A DNA stretch of 64,000 bases from NCBI GenBank assembly GCA_000814665.1, contig JWIH01000021.1, positions 372,001 through 436,000 of the forward strand, given 5' to 3'. Each line of letters opens with the position of its first letter. Position 1 is the first letter of the stretch. The translations under genes and the position numbers were made by a program. The notes beneath the pieces are model-generated. The model searched no databases. It was not told the origin of the DNA and worked only from the letters and a program-made list of their open reading frames with translations. Below, piece after piece: positions 45,700 through 54,107 of this stretch. The stretch is from Pseudoalteromonas flavipulchra NCIMB 2033 = ATCC BAA-314 (GTDB lineage Bacteria > Pseudomonadota > Gammaproteobacteria > Enterobacterales > Alteromonadaceae).

Positions 45700-46062
45700 A
45701 TGAGTAAAGAACCTACAAGAAATGCGGAAAAAATCATTGAGGCAACTACATCGCCCCTTGGATTTTTTGTGCTTGCACTATTGATTGTTGAAGCCTTTCT
45801 AGCAACTGTTCTTATTGGTGCCAATCTAGAAAGTGCTGATAAAGTAACAGGTATGTGGCTTGGTGTTGGGTTGTTCGTTCTTGTTACTCTGCTCGTATTC
45901 TTATTGGCTTGGTTCAAGTCAACTGATCTCACATTTGATAAAAAAGCACATCTTGAATATAAGCAAAATTTGGAGGTGCAGGAGCACTTATCGGAAATTG
46001 GCAATAAAACCAAAAAGTCAGTTTCGTCTATTGTTGGAGAGGTTATAGAAAATGAGTCTTAA
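45700..46062 (+). CDS. Integron cassette 1: small membrane protein
   Basis: 120 residues, ATG 17 bases after the cassette core site and without a clear ribosome site, as is common in cassettes. Two membrane segments (about 18-43 and 50-71) are followed by a charged helical cytoplasmic tail. The stop overlaps the start of the next gene by 11 bases, so the two proteins are translationally linked and may act together. Not recognised. Confidence 0.7.
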   Translation: MSKEPTRNAEKIIEATTSPLGFFVLALLIVEAFLATVLIGANLESADKVTGMWLGVGLFVLVTLLVFLLAWFKSTDLTFDKKAHLEYKQNLEVQEHLSEIGNKTKKSVSSIVGEVIENES

Positions 46063-46663
46063 ATCCCCAGCAGATATGTTATGCAAAATCTTTATGGATG
46101 AAATGCCTAGTGATTTTTATTCATCACTATCAGCTAATGCATCAGATAGTGAAATAAGAAGATTAATTTGCGGTGTGAGCTCTAGTCCATCTTTATCCAA
46201 AACCGAAAAGAAGCAAGTATTTAATAATCTCTCTTCTCTTTCCAGATTTCAAATTACGGAACTTATAAAAGTATTTGACGAAGAGTCAAGCAGTTTTTCA
46301 GCTTTAACTGAAAATGCACCGGAAGAAGTTTCGGAGTTGGTCGGATATAGCACCGCCACATGGCTCCTTACGTTTGACGAGTCATTGAGCAACAAAATAT
46401 CAATTTACAACAATGATGCCATGGAGCGATTTTTTGATCTTTGCCGTTCCGCTAAATATCAAGACAGATTCGGCGTATGGACTAGCAACGGCTATTATTG
46501 GGCAGGTTTTATCAAAGCTCTAACAGAAAACAATGAATGTGAAAAAATTACGTACCCATTGAAAATGCTAAAGCAAACTCTGAACGATACCAATTTACAT
46601 AAAAATGAGTTGATTAGCCTAACAAAAGCATCCAGCGGACGCGCCAAAGGCGCGCGCCGCTGA
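46052..46663 (+). CDS. Integron cassette 1: hypothetical cytosolic protein
   Basis: 203 residues, starting inside the end of the membrane-protein gene (AAAATGAGTC). Helical and soluble, no known motif. The last ~15 codons (LTKASSGRAKGARR) lie inside the attC site, so the reading frame has been extended through the recombination site; the original protein probably ended with different residues in another context. The two-gene design of this cassette (membrane plus cytosolic partner) would fit a toxin-antitoxin or defence pair, but nothing in the sequence proves this. Confidence 0.7.
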   Translation: MSLKSPADMLCKIFMDEMPSDFYSSLSANASDSEIRRLICGVSSSPSLSKTEKKQVFNNLSSLSRFQITELIKVFDEESSSFSALTENAPEEVSELVGYSTATWLLTFDESLSNKISIYNNDAMERFFDLCRSAKYQDRFGVWTSNGYYWAGFIKALTENNECEKITYPLKMLKQTLNDTNLHKNELISLTKASSGRAKGARR

Positions 46664-46677
46664 TGCTAGGCGTTAGG
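46617..46677 (+). other. attC site of cassette 1
   Basis: GCCTAAC at the left end pairs perfectly with GTTAGGC at the right end. Inside, AGCATC-AGCGG pairs with CCGCT-GATGCT, and a GC-rich arm (GCGCC/GGCGC) forms the tip. The left core AGCCTAAC also matches the start of the cassette (TTAGGCT at 45678), as expected when both ends come from the same circular cassette. Confidence 0.92.
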
Positions 46678-46700
46678 CATAAATAATAGGCAATTATAAA

Positions 46701-47309
46701 ATGAGCGAAGAAATTTCTGAACTTGATTACGCATCTTATACGAGTAGATTTGGACCGAATATGTTTTACGGTCTAATTGAAATTATAGAAAGTAATATTG
46801 ACAACTATGATAGTCTTATCTGTCACTCGTATCCAAAAGGTAATATTAGCTCGACAAAAAAAGAATATATTGATTGTATTATATTCGATACTGCTGTTTG
46901 TATGTCTTACACGAATCTACATACATTTTTTATCGAAGAATATTATTTCTATATTGGTAACGACAAGCCGAGACATTTAGGGAACATCATCTCGAGATTA
47001 GTTGATGAGCACCAGTTGGAAATTGAAGGGTTAGATGAATTTCTCAAAGGGTTAGAACTGTTGAGAAGGTTAAGAAATAGAATTAGCCATGATATAGGTC
47101 GTATAGATAGTAAGTTAGGGGATTTTGGTGGGAGTGAAGATTTTAACCTAAAAGCTGAGTGTGATAAGTTTTTTGGTGTGAGATTTTTTAAAAATAATAG
47201 CAGCATATTTACCAGTGAAGTTAAGAACTCTCTTAAGTTAGTTAGATATTTTGCAAATTTCGTCATTAAATACTGTGATTTGGTCTTTGAAAAGAAGTTG
47301 GCTGAATAA
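46701..47309 (+). CDS. Integron cassette 2: HEPN-like protein
   Basis: 202 residues, beginning 24 bases after the attC1 core. All-helical pattern with the R-x4-H signature LRRLRNRISHDIG (R125, H130) that marks HEPN-domain ribonucleases. HEPN proteins are common toxins and phage-defence RNases; many carry a partner antitoxin, which is not obvious here. The 3' part of the cassette was hit by a RAYT-like element 30 bases after the stop. RNase activity is inferred from one short motif plus the fold pattern. Confidence 0.65.
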   Translation: MSEEISELDYASYTSRFGPNMFYGLIEIIESNIDNYDSLICHSYPKGNISSTKKEYIDCIIFDTAVCMSYTNLHTFFIEEYYFYIGNDKPRHLGNIISRLVDEHQLEIEGLDEFLKGLELLRRLRNRISHDIGRIDSKLGDFGGSEDFNLKAECDKFFGVRFFKNNSSIFTSEVKNSLKLVRYFANFVIKYCDLVFEKKLAE

Positions 47310-47339
47310 ACTTTTCACGTAACAATGCATCAAAACAAG

Positions 47340-48597
47340 TGACATCCATCACAATTAGCATCCAAACTGAGGTAGTGAAGTAAAAAAGTATGTAAACACC
47401 TCAATCACAGGGTACAAAAACGTTTTTCGATAAGTTATTTTTAGCACTCAAGCGTATCTATGCACTAAAATTCGGTTATCGTGCACGACAACGCGCTGCA
47501 AATACAGCAGTAAGAAATTCTAGAGTTGAGAATGTAAGTTTTGCTAAGCCAGTAAGCGCTCGCAGTTTGTTAGGTTTGTCCGTCGTCGTTTTTGAAGTGT
47601 TTCATAGTAAGCGGTTATTGTTCGCTCTCGACCAACAGCACCGTGGAATACCCGAGAAAATTGCGTAGTGAGTTTTATCCAGTTCTCCGGTTCAATATTT
47701 AATCGAGTAAGAATGGGTTGAGACTCAAAGATATAGCCACGTTTATCGACTCGAATACATTGGCCGGTGAGTTCAACTAATTCAATATAGGATTTGAGTT
47801 CAAAAGGCAGACCTTTTGGCATATGTTTTCGTGGGCTGCCAGCAAAGCGTAGTAGGTTTTTTGGTTGTTTTCCCAGCTTTGCATGGTCGATGCGTTTTTT
47901 GATGCTGGTGTACTCTGAGGTTTCAGGCGTTGCGGCGATGTTGGCTCGAATGGGGTTTAGGTCTATGTAGGCTAGACAAGCAGCCAGTGCTGCCTCGTCT
48001 AGTAATGCTTGGGATTTAAATCGTCCCTCCCAAAATCGGCCTGTACAATTATCTTCTTTATTTGCTCGGCGGGCGATGTCTTCGTTGAGTACTCTCATAA
48101 ACCAGCTAATATCTGCGAGTCTTTCTCTGTACTCATCAACCAGCTCGTCTAATATCAATTGTTCCGACTCGCTGAGTGGCTCATCTTCAATAAACTTCTG
48201 GCTTATCCAATTACCTTTAAACAACTTGTGCCATCGAATAACAATCGCTTCATCAGACAGACGCTTAGCCTTTTTATCATCAACATATAAAACAATGTGG
48301 GTGTGATTACTCATCACGGCATAAGCACAGACATCAATACAGAACACGGAGCCCAACATCAGGAGCTTTTCTTCAACCCAATCTCGGCGGTGTTCATATG
48401 ATTTGCCAGTAAATTTATCTTCACCGCACAGAAAGGCGCGCCTTACACAGCGGGAGATGCAGTGGTAGTATTTGGTGTCGGTTAAACTGATTTGTCTTTT
48501 ACGGGCAGTAGCCATAGTTTAGTTTCCTCAATCCTTTGAGTGCAGAGTTAAAGCTTAGGCGGTATCTTAGGAAGGTGCAAATTAGTGGTGGGTGTCA
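47340..48597 (-). mobile_element. HUH/RAYT-like element, copy 1
   Basis: 1258 bp. The left end TGACATCCATCAC and the right end GTGGTGGGTGTCA are imperfect inverted repeats of the TGACACCCACCAC type. It is collinear over its whole length with copy 2 (52808-54066), so the ends are defined by the limit of shared sequence. It has split integron cassette 2. Confidence 0.8.
47544..48515 (-). CDS. REP-associated-type (Y1/HUH) transposase, copy 1
   Basis: 323 residues. The HUH pair is HTH in MSNHTHIVLY (H71, H73), preceded by YYHCISRCVRRAFL and followed by RFWEGRFKSQALLD and LAYIDLNPIRA, which are the hallmarks of long REP-associated or IS200-like single-strand transposases. It differs from copy 2 at only about 15 residues (~95% identical). 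Such enzymes cut and join single-stranded DNA at hairpin ends. Confidence 0.9.
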   Translation of the reverse strand: MATARKRQISLTDTKYYHCISRCVRRAFLCGEDKFTGKSYEHRRDWVEEKLLMLGSVFCIDVCAYAVMSNHTHIVLYVDDKKAKRLSDEAIVIRWHKLFKGNWISQKFIEDEPLSESEQLILDELVDEYRERLADISWFMRVLNEDIARRANKEDNCTGRFWEGRFKSQALLDEAALAACLAYIDLNPIRANIAATPETSEYTSIKKRIDHAKLGKQPKNLLRFAGSPRKHMPKGLPFELKSYIELVELTGQCIRVDKRGYIFESQPILTRLNIEPENWIKLTTQFSRVFHGAVGRERTITAYYETLQKRRRTNLTNCERLLA

Positions 48598-48721
48598 GCG
48601 ATTTGAGCGACAACGGAGAAATGCAGCGAAGATATTGTGGCGGTAAATATGCGTATGGCGGAGGTCGAAGCATTATCGAAGATCCCGGTAAAGGAAATAG
48701 ATGGAGCATCGCGCTAAATTT
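48598..48721 (+). pseudogene. Interrupted 3' end of a cassette gene
   Basis: A plus-strand frame enters from the RAYT-like element and reads RRYCGGKYAYGGGRSIIEDP and on to a stop at 48816-48818 inside the attC site. Only the codons after 48597 are original cassette sequence. The 5' part is missing, probably displaced or deleted with the element's insertion. No family recognised. Confidence 0.55.
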
Positions 48722-48820
48722 GCCTAACAAGGCGTTTAAGAGCGATTCCGCAACGCGTGCCAGTTTCGCTTCGCTCACAGTATGGCACGCGTCACGTCAC
48801 GCCTTAACGCGGCGTTGAGG
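48722..48820 (+). other. attC site of cassette 2
   Basis: Begins GCCTAAC and ends GTTGAGG. The inner arms pair well: GGCGTTTAAG with CTTAACGC, and ACGCGTGCCA with TGGCACGCGT, around TTTCGCTTCGCTC. About 99 bp, like Vibrio/Pseudoalteromonas long attC sites. The core TGCCTAAC matches the start of cassette 2 (TTAGGCA at 46673), so the HEPN gene and the broken frame belong to one cassette. Confidence 0.85.
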
Positions 48821-50649
48821 CTGTAGAATTACTCTTTTCAGGTACTGGGTTGTTGGTTTTGGATTGACTATTTCTTAACCTTGAATCGAGTTGGTTACTG
48901 TGATCTAATAGCTATTATTCACCCACGGTAACCTGTTATGGCCAACTACAAGCCAGACTTATCCTGCCAAAATAAATTCATTCCAATCAATTTCGCTGAG
49001 CAAATTTTGCCGGGAACCTTTGAATATGCGCTTTGTTATATTGTCGAAAATAAGCTTGACTTGTCGGGCTTTGACGCTTGGTATAACAACGACAAAACAG
49101 GCGCTGCGGCGTATCCGCCCGAGGTGATGTTAAAGGTTATTTTACTGGGCTATGCACATGGTTTAATCAGTAGTCGGCGAATTGCTAAAGCGTGTGAAAC
49201 AAACATTTTATTTATGAGTGTGTCGGGTGATATTCAGCCGCATTACACATCAATAGCGGGTTTTGTGGCTAAAATGCACGAACAGATTGAACCGCTATTC
49301 ACACAAGTGCTGATGATATGTGATGAAGAAGGCTTGATAGGCCGCAACATGTTTGCCATTGATGGGTGCAAATTGAAGTCCAACGCAAGTAAAGAGTGGA
49401 GCGGTACATTCGATGAGCTAGGCCGTAAAAAAGCCAAATTAGAACGCGCAAGCAAACGCATAATTGAGCGCCATCAAGCGCAAGATGGCTTAAGTGAAGA
49501 GCTGGTCACTCAAGACTTAAAGCAAAAAGAAAAGCTAGATAAAAGTGCAGATAAAATCACCGCGTTCTTAGCTACTCACGAAGAGAAAACAGGCAGTAAA
49601 GGTAAGCCGGTTAAAAGTAATATTACCGACCCAGACAGCGCGAAAATGACCACGTCAAAAGGCACAATTCAAGGCTATAACGGGATAGCGATAAACGATG
49701 ATAAACATCAAATTATACTACAAGCACAGGCATGGGGCTCGGTGGGCGAGCAACAAACACTGCAGCCAGCCGTTGAGCAATTAAAACGACAACTTGAAAA
49801 ACTGAACAGTGATAAATTCTCTCACAAACAGGCCATTAAATTTACCGCAGACAGTGGATTTAATAGTGAAGCGAACCTTGAATTCATGGCGCAAAGTGGC
49901 TTTGATACTTACATAGCTGATAACCAATTTAGAAAACGCAACCCACTGTTTAAAGAGAGCGAAACCTACGAAACAGAGCAAGAAAAGCGCCGATTAAAAC
50001 GCAGTAAAGGCAAGCCACGCTTATTTACCTCAGACGACTTCCATTATGATGAAGCAACACAAACCTGCCACTGCCCCGCAGGGAACGAGATGTGGCGAAG
50101 CGGTATCAATGTAAAAAGCTACAACCAAGAATACACGCGATTCTGTGGTTACTTAAAAGATTGCAAAGTATGCCCACTACAACAGCAGTGCATGCGAAAG
50201 CCACCGATAAAAACAGGCCGACAAGTACAGTTTAAGAGTGATGAGTCTCGCAAAAAAATCAGTTACATCGACAAAATGAAAGTAAAAATAGACAGCCCAA
50301 TAGGACGACGACAATACAGCAAACGACTTGGATGTATCGAACCTGTATTCGGCAACATCACGGTGAATAAAGGGATGAATAAGCTCACATTACGCGGCCA
50401 AGTAAAAGTCAATGCTCAATGGCAGCTATACTGCCTTGTTCACAATATCGAAAAGTTACGAGAAAGGGTGTCGTAAGCTAAGAACAACCTGACCTAACAG
50501 CTCCGAAACGCCTCTCAAACCACAACAAACCAGCTTAAAAAAACGCCCTAAAATAACAACTCACACCCAACTAAACGATTGAATCAAAATAGGAACTCAG
50601 TTATCGTTTGTTGATTACAAAAACAAATTTGAAACGAGTTATTCTACAG
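48821..50649 (+). mobile_element. IS1182-type insertion sequence at a cassette junction
   Basis: 1829 bp. The ends CTGTAGAATTACTCTTTTCA and the inverted TGAAACGAGTTATTCTACAG match at 17 of 20 positions. The left end abuts the last base of the attC2 core, and the right end is 5 bases from the next cassette core (GTTATAT at 50654). No target duplication is visible. Confidence 0.8.
48938..50476 (+). CDS. IS1182-family transposase
   Basis: 512 residues, full length by appearance. The N-terminal part (FEYALCYIVENKLDL, PPEVMLKVILLGYAHGL) and the DDE residues fit: Asp in FAIDGCKLKS, Asp in FTADSGFNS and Glu in LGCIEPVFG. A Cys/His cluster (CHCPAGNEM, CGYLKDCKVCPLQQQC) precedes the Glu, as usual in this family. 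The element may still be active. Confidence 0.9.
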   Translation: MANYKPDLSCQNKFIPINFAEQILPGTFEYALCYIVENKLDLSGFDAWYNNDKTGAAAYPPEVMLKVILLGYAHGLISSRRIAKACETNILFMSVSGDIQPHYTSIAGFVAKMHEQIEPLFTQVLMICDEEGLIGRNMFAIDGCKLKSNASKEWSGTFDELGRKKAKLERASKRIIERHQAQDGLSEELVTQDLKQKEKLDKSADKITAFLATHEEKTGSKGKPVKSNITDPDSAKMTTSKGTIQGYNGIAINDDKHQIILQAQAWGSVGEQQTLQPAVEQLKRQLEKLNSDKFSHKQAIKFTADSGFNSEANLEFMAQSGFDTYIADNQFRKRNPLFKESETYETEQEKRRLKRSKGKPRLFTSDDFHYDEATQTCHCPAGNEMWRSGINVKSYNQEYTRFCGYLKDCKVCPLQQQCMRKPPIKTGRQVQFKSDESRKKISYIDKMKVKIDSPIGRRQYSKRLGCIEPVFGNITVNKGMNKLTLRGQVKVNAQWQLYCLVHNIEKLRERVS

Positions 50650-50672
50650 GCTCGTTATATGCCAAGGAAATC

Positions 50673-50963
50673 ATGAAGTATTTATTCATAGTTTCACTAA
50701 TTTTTACTCTTATTGCATGCAAGGGCGATGGATACCTTAGAGGTGAAGTAGAACCATCGCAAGATGGTAGAACTTACTTTGGTGTAATTGATAATAATGG
50801 TGGAAATTGTGGGCCGTTACTATTAGATGGTATAGCTTGGGAGCTACCTCTCGGTGAAGTATCAGAAATAGAGCCTGGTGAGCATATTATTCACTGTGGA
50901 TCATCTATTAGTTTTGTTATCCCCAACGGCGTGGTTTTTAAGTTCGATTATTGGGGGCCATAG
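50673..50963 (+). CDS. Integron cassette 3: small lipoprotein
   Basis: 96 residues, ATG after AAGGAAATC. A lipoprotein signal ends at Cys16 (FTLIAC). The mature part is short and beta-rich with two further Cys (NCGPLLL, HCGSS) that could form a disulfide. Not recognised. The cassette starts at TTATATGCC (50655) and its attC begins GGCATATAAC, so both ends match. Small secreted or lipidated proteins are common cassette cargo. Confidence 0.75.
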   Translation: MKYLFIVSLIFTLIACKGDGYLRGEVEPSQDGRTYFGVIDNNGGNCGPLLLDGIAWELPLGEVSEIEPGEHIIHCGSSISFVIPNGVVFKFDYWGP

Positions 50964-51077
50964 GCATATAACACATATGAACCTTATCCGGTCAAGTAAG
51001 CATAACGATTCTTTTTAGCTGCTTTTAAGCAGCTAATTTGTATTGGCAACGCTTAAACCTGTTCAACTTCGTTATGT
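50963..51077 (+). other. Probable attC site of cassette 3
   Basis: GGCATATAAC (50963-50972) is the exact complement of the cassette start GTTATATGCC. A perfect 8-bp hairpin TTAGCTGC/GCAGCTAA lies inside (51015-51036), and GTTATGT (51071) may be the right core. The intervening arms pair poorly, so the site may be degenerate. Confidence 0.5.
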
Positions 51078-51361
51078 CGGTTAGCCGTTAAATCGTTTAC
51101 GGCAAACACATATTGAGGGTCTCTTATTGCGATCTCATCGCTGCCTAAATCAGTCGATACAACTTATCGTTTAGGGCCACTAGACATTCATCGGTTAACC
51201 TTAATCTTGCACTACTCAAGAGGATGGCTCATTCGTCCAGTTAGTTAAAGGCTCAGCTAAGGTGTAAACGATTCAATTCATTGCTTAAATAAATGCGCAC
51301 CAATGAGGTGTCTAATCAAGGCCAAATAGCTTATTACTTCGACAACACTTACCTGTAAAAT
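51078..51361. other. Gene-free stretch between attC3 and the IS110-type gene
   Basis: No gene seen. AATCGTTTAC (51091-51100) and GTAAACGATT (51264-51273) form a perfect 10-bp inverted pair 163 bases apart, which might be the ends of a small dead element. The remainder may hold the 3' non-coding end of the IS110-type element. Confidence 0.4.
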
Positions 51362-52252
51362 TCAGCTATTATAAAGTACAGTGGCTTCACTGAACGCCCA
51401 TTTCAAGTGTCCATTTCCAATTTTATTGCCGCTGGTGCCATAGGTTTTGCCAGCAGATTCTGCTTTGCACTTAACTAGTCGACAATAAGATGCAAATTTT
51501 TGTACAGACTCGAAGCGGTTAATATCACCAATTTCATACAAAATAGTCATGGCTAGAATAAGACCAATACCTGGTATGGTACGCAGTTGTGCGTAATAGT
51601 TTGGTTGATGCTTTTTAGCTTTACTCTCTAAATAATATTCAAGTTTTTTAAGCTCTTCTGCGTAGGCATCGAGGATGGCTAGATCAAAGTTAACATTGCG
51701 TTGGACGGCTTGGTCGTCAAAACGCGTTTGGAATTCTTGTCGAACACATTTGTTTTTCATGTGTAATTCGAGTGGCGGGTAGTTGTACTGGCTATTTGTG
51801 TTAACTATATGCGCTTTCAGTTGTGCGCCATGCTGAACCAGTCGCGTTCGTCTGCGAAGTAAATCGCGTGTTGAACGCATATTAGCAGGATAATTGTAAG
51901 CCAGCGGGAAGTTGCCACCACGCAATAGACTAGCGATTTTATAAGAGTCAATCTTATCGTTTTTGGCTTTACCACCGTGAATAGCTTTCATGTAAAGCGC
52001 ATGACCAAGCACAAAATCAATATCATGTTCAGCACATAAATCACTCACCCAATACCAACAATGCATGCATTCAACACCGATAACGATATCTTCGAGATAG
52101 GGCGAAATCAGTCTAAGTAATTCATGTTTATCAGCTTTTATTTTCTGATGAACAACTTTATTACCACGCTCATCAATAATGCAAATGTATAAAATGCGTG
52201 CATGAAGGTCAATTCCACAATAATATTTATGAAAAGTAGTATAGAATTTCAT
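51362..52252 (-). CDS. IS110-family transposase, probably shortened at the C-terminus
   Basis: 296 residues; ATG after GGAGAAAGCTCA. The DEDD domain is present (CGIDLHARILYICII, GVECMHCWYW, AKNDKIDSYKIA). The transposase-20 half has RTIPGIGLILAMTILYEIGD and GTSGNKIGNGHLKWAFSEA with the expected Ser. Relatives continue about 40 residues further; here a stop follows ATVLYNS. It may therefore be inactive. IS110-type enzymes use a bridge RNA from the non-coding end to choose the target. Confidence 0.8.
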   Translation of the reverse strand: MKFYTTFHKYYCGIDLHARILYICIIDERGNKVVHQKIKADKHELLRLISPYLEDIVIGVECMHCWYWVSDLCAEHDIDFVLGHALYMKAIHGGKAKNDKIDSYKIASLLRGGNFPLAYNYPANMRSTRDLLRRRTRLVQHGAQLKAHIVNTNSQYNYPPLELHMKNKCVRQEFQTRFDDQAVQRNVNFDLAILDAYAEELKKLEYYLESKAKKHQPNYYAQLRTIPGIGLILAMTILYEIGDINRFESVQKFASYCRLVKCKAESAGKTYGTSGNKIGNGHLKWAFSEATVLYNS

Positions 52253-52634
52253 TGAGCTTTCTCCTTTGGGTTTCGTCGCCTAGAAGTTTAGCTGTTCGCT
52301 AAACTTCGGGAGAAGGTTCAATAAGTATCAAGGCCATTAACTTCGCGCCATAGAAATTTTTATGCGAAATAAACCTAATACAGACGTTCTCCCAACTCGT
52401 TTTGTCCAAATACGAGTCAGTCGAGTGTCCGTTATCGCAATTAGATTAAGATATGAAGTTGCTGTTGAACGGCCGAGTTTGGCCCTTATGCGACAGTCAG
52501 ATTTGATTAAGCCCTAGCAATCAAACCTGATAGATATAATTAAGACTTATTCAAATTAGAGCTTTTAGCAGCCTGTTATCCGCAAACGCTCTAGCTAGAT
52601 AAGGAAGTAATTATACTTAATATTAAAAGCAAGA
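52253..52634 (-). other. Non-coding region upstream of the IS110-type gene, possible bridge-RNA locus
   Basis: No gene over ~550 bases up to the second HUH element. GAAGTTTAGC/GCTAAACTTC (52283-52307) is a perfect 10-bp hairpin with loop TGTTC just before the transposase start, where IS110-group elements encode their bridge RNA. Pieces of this stretch recur near 55293-55375 (AATTTTTATGCGAAAT and CTAGATAAGGAA). Confidence 0.4.
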
Positions 52635-52709
52635 GTATAATTGAAGACACCCACCGTTATTTGTATCTGTGAGGGTATAATTGAAGACACCCACCGTTAT
52701 TTGTATCTG
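52635..52709 (+). repeat. Two 35-bp direct repeats carrying the GACACCCACC motif
   Basis: Identical 35-bp copies at 52635-52669 and 52675-52709 start GTATAATTGAAGACACCCAC. The GACACCCACC core is the same as the end motif of the two HUH elements, so these look like their non-autonomous relics. Confidence 0.8.
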
Positions 52710-52807
52710 AGCTGGCAAAGTGAGATTAAAACGTGCGGAAACACTTAAAGAATATGGACAAAAAGCGTTCTTAGATAGGGTGACCTTTGGCGGGTAGAAA
52801 AAATAAC

Positions 52808-54066
52808 TGACACCCAACACTATTAATATCCAAGCTGAGGAAGTGAAGTAAAAAAGTATGTAAGCACCTCAATCACTGGGTATAAAAACGTTTTTCGGTA
52901 GGCCAATTTTTAGCGCCCAAGCGTATCTCTGCATCAAAACCGAGTTATCGCGCACGACAACGCGCTGCAAATACAACAGTAAGAAATTCTAGCGTTGAGA
53001 ATGTGCGTTTTGCTAAGCCAACAAACACTCGCAGTTTGTTAGGTTTGTCCGCCGTCGTTTTTGAAGTGTTTCGCAGTAAGCGGTTATTGTTCGCTCTCGA
53101 CCAACAGCACCATGAAATACCCGAGAAAATTGCGTAGTGAGTTTTATCCAGTTCTCCGGTTCGATATTTAATCGAGTAAGAATGGGTTGAGACTCACAGA
53201 TATAGCCTCGCTTGTCGGCTCGAATGCACTGGCCTGTGAGTTCAACTAACTCAATATAGGATTTGAGTTCAAAAGGCAGGCCTTTAGGCATATGTTTTCG
53301 TGGGCTGCCAGCAAAGCGTAGTAGGCTTTTTGGCTGTTTACCTAATTTTGCATGGTCAATACGCTTTTTGATGCTGGTGTAGTCTGAGGTTTCAGGCGTT
53401 GCTGCGATTTTGGCTCTAATGGGGTTTAGGTCTATGTAGGCGAGACAAGCGGCCAATGCGGCCTCGTCTAGTAATGCTTGGGATTTAAACCGTCCTTCCC
53501 AAAACCGGCCCGTACAATTATCTTCTTTATTTGCTCGGCGGGCGATGTCTTCGTTAAGTACCCGCATAAACCAACTAATATCTGCGAGTCTTCCCCTGTA
53601 CTTATCAACCAGCTCATCTAGTATCAATTGCTCCGACTCTCTCAGTGGCTCACCTTCAGTAAATTTTTGGCTTATCCAATTGCCTTTAAACAACTTGTGC
53701 CACCGTATCACAATCGCTTTATCCGACAGGCGCTTAGCTTTTTTATCATCAACATATAAAGCAATGTGAGTGTGATTACTCATCACCGCATAAGCACAGA
53801 CATCAATACAAAACACAGACCCCAACATCAATAGCTTTTCTTCAACCCAATCACGACGGTGCTCGTATGATTTTCCGGTAAATTTATCTTCACCGCACAG
53901 AAACGCGCGCCTTACGCAACGGGAGATACAGTGGTAGTATTTGGTGTCGGTTAAACTGATTTGCTTTTTACGGGCAGTAGCCATAGTTTGGTTTCCTCAA
54001 TCCTTTGAGTGCAGAATTAAAGCGTAGGCGGTATCTTAGGAAGGTGCAAATTAGTGGTGGGTGTCA
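52808..54066 (-). mobile_element. HUH/RAYT-like element, copy 2
   Basis: 1259 bp, left end TGACACCCAACACTATTAAT, right end ATTAGTGGTGGGTGTCA (inverted). Collinear with copy 1. It has cut off the 5' side of the following cassette. Confidence 0.82.
53013..53984 (-). CDS. REP-associated-type (Y1/HUH) transposase, copy 2
   Basis: 323 residues, intact, with the HUH motif MSNHTHIALY. About 95% identical to copy 1, with changes spread evenly (for example R7K, V75A, D/E to K/G in 100-135), so the two copies are not a very recent duplication. Both reading frames are intact. Confidence 0.9.
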   Translation of the reverse strand: MATARKKQISLTDTKYYHCISRCVRRAFLCGEDKFTGKSYEHRRDWVEEKLLMLGSVFCIDVCAYAVMSNHTHIALYVDDKKAKRLSDKAIVIRWHKLFKGNWISQKFTEGEPLRESEQLILDELVDKYRGRLADISWFMRVLNEDIARRANKEDNCTGRFWEGRFKSQALLDEAALAACLAYIDLNPIRAKIAATPETSDYTSIKKRIDHAKLGKQPKSLLRFAGSPRKHMPKGLPFELKSYIELVELTGQCIRADKRGYICESQPILTRLNIEPENWIKLTTQFSRVFHGAVGRERTITAYCETLQKRRRTNLTNCECLLA

Positions 54067-54107
54067 GCGGTTTGTTTTAGCTCCCAATTAACATATGGAG
54101 GTTTTAA

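Noticed and set aside
47544..53984. Whole stretch between the two HUH copies as one composite transposon
   Set aside because: The copies are in direct orientation, differ at ~5% of residues, and the interval contains cassette junctions and other IS elements, so independent insertions are more likely.
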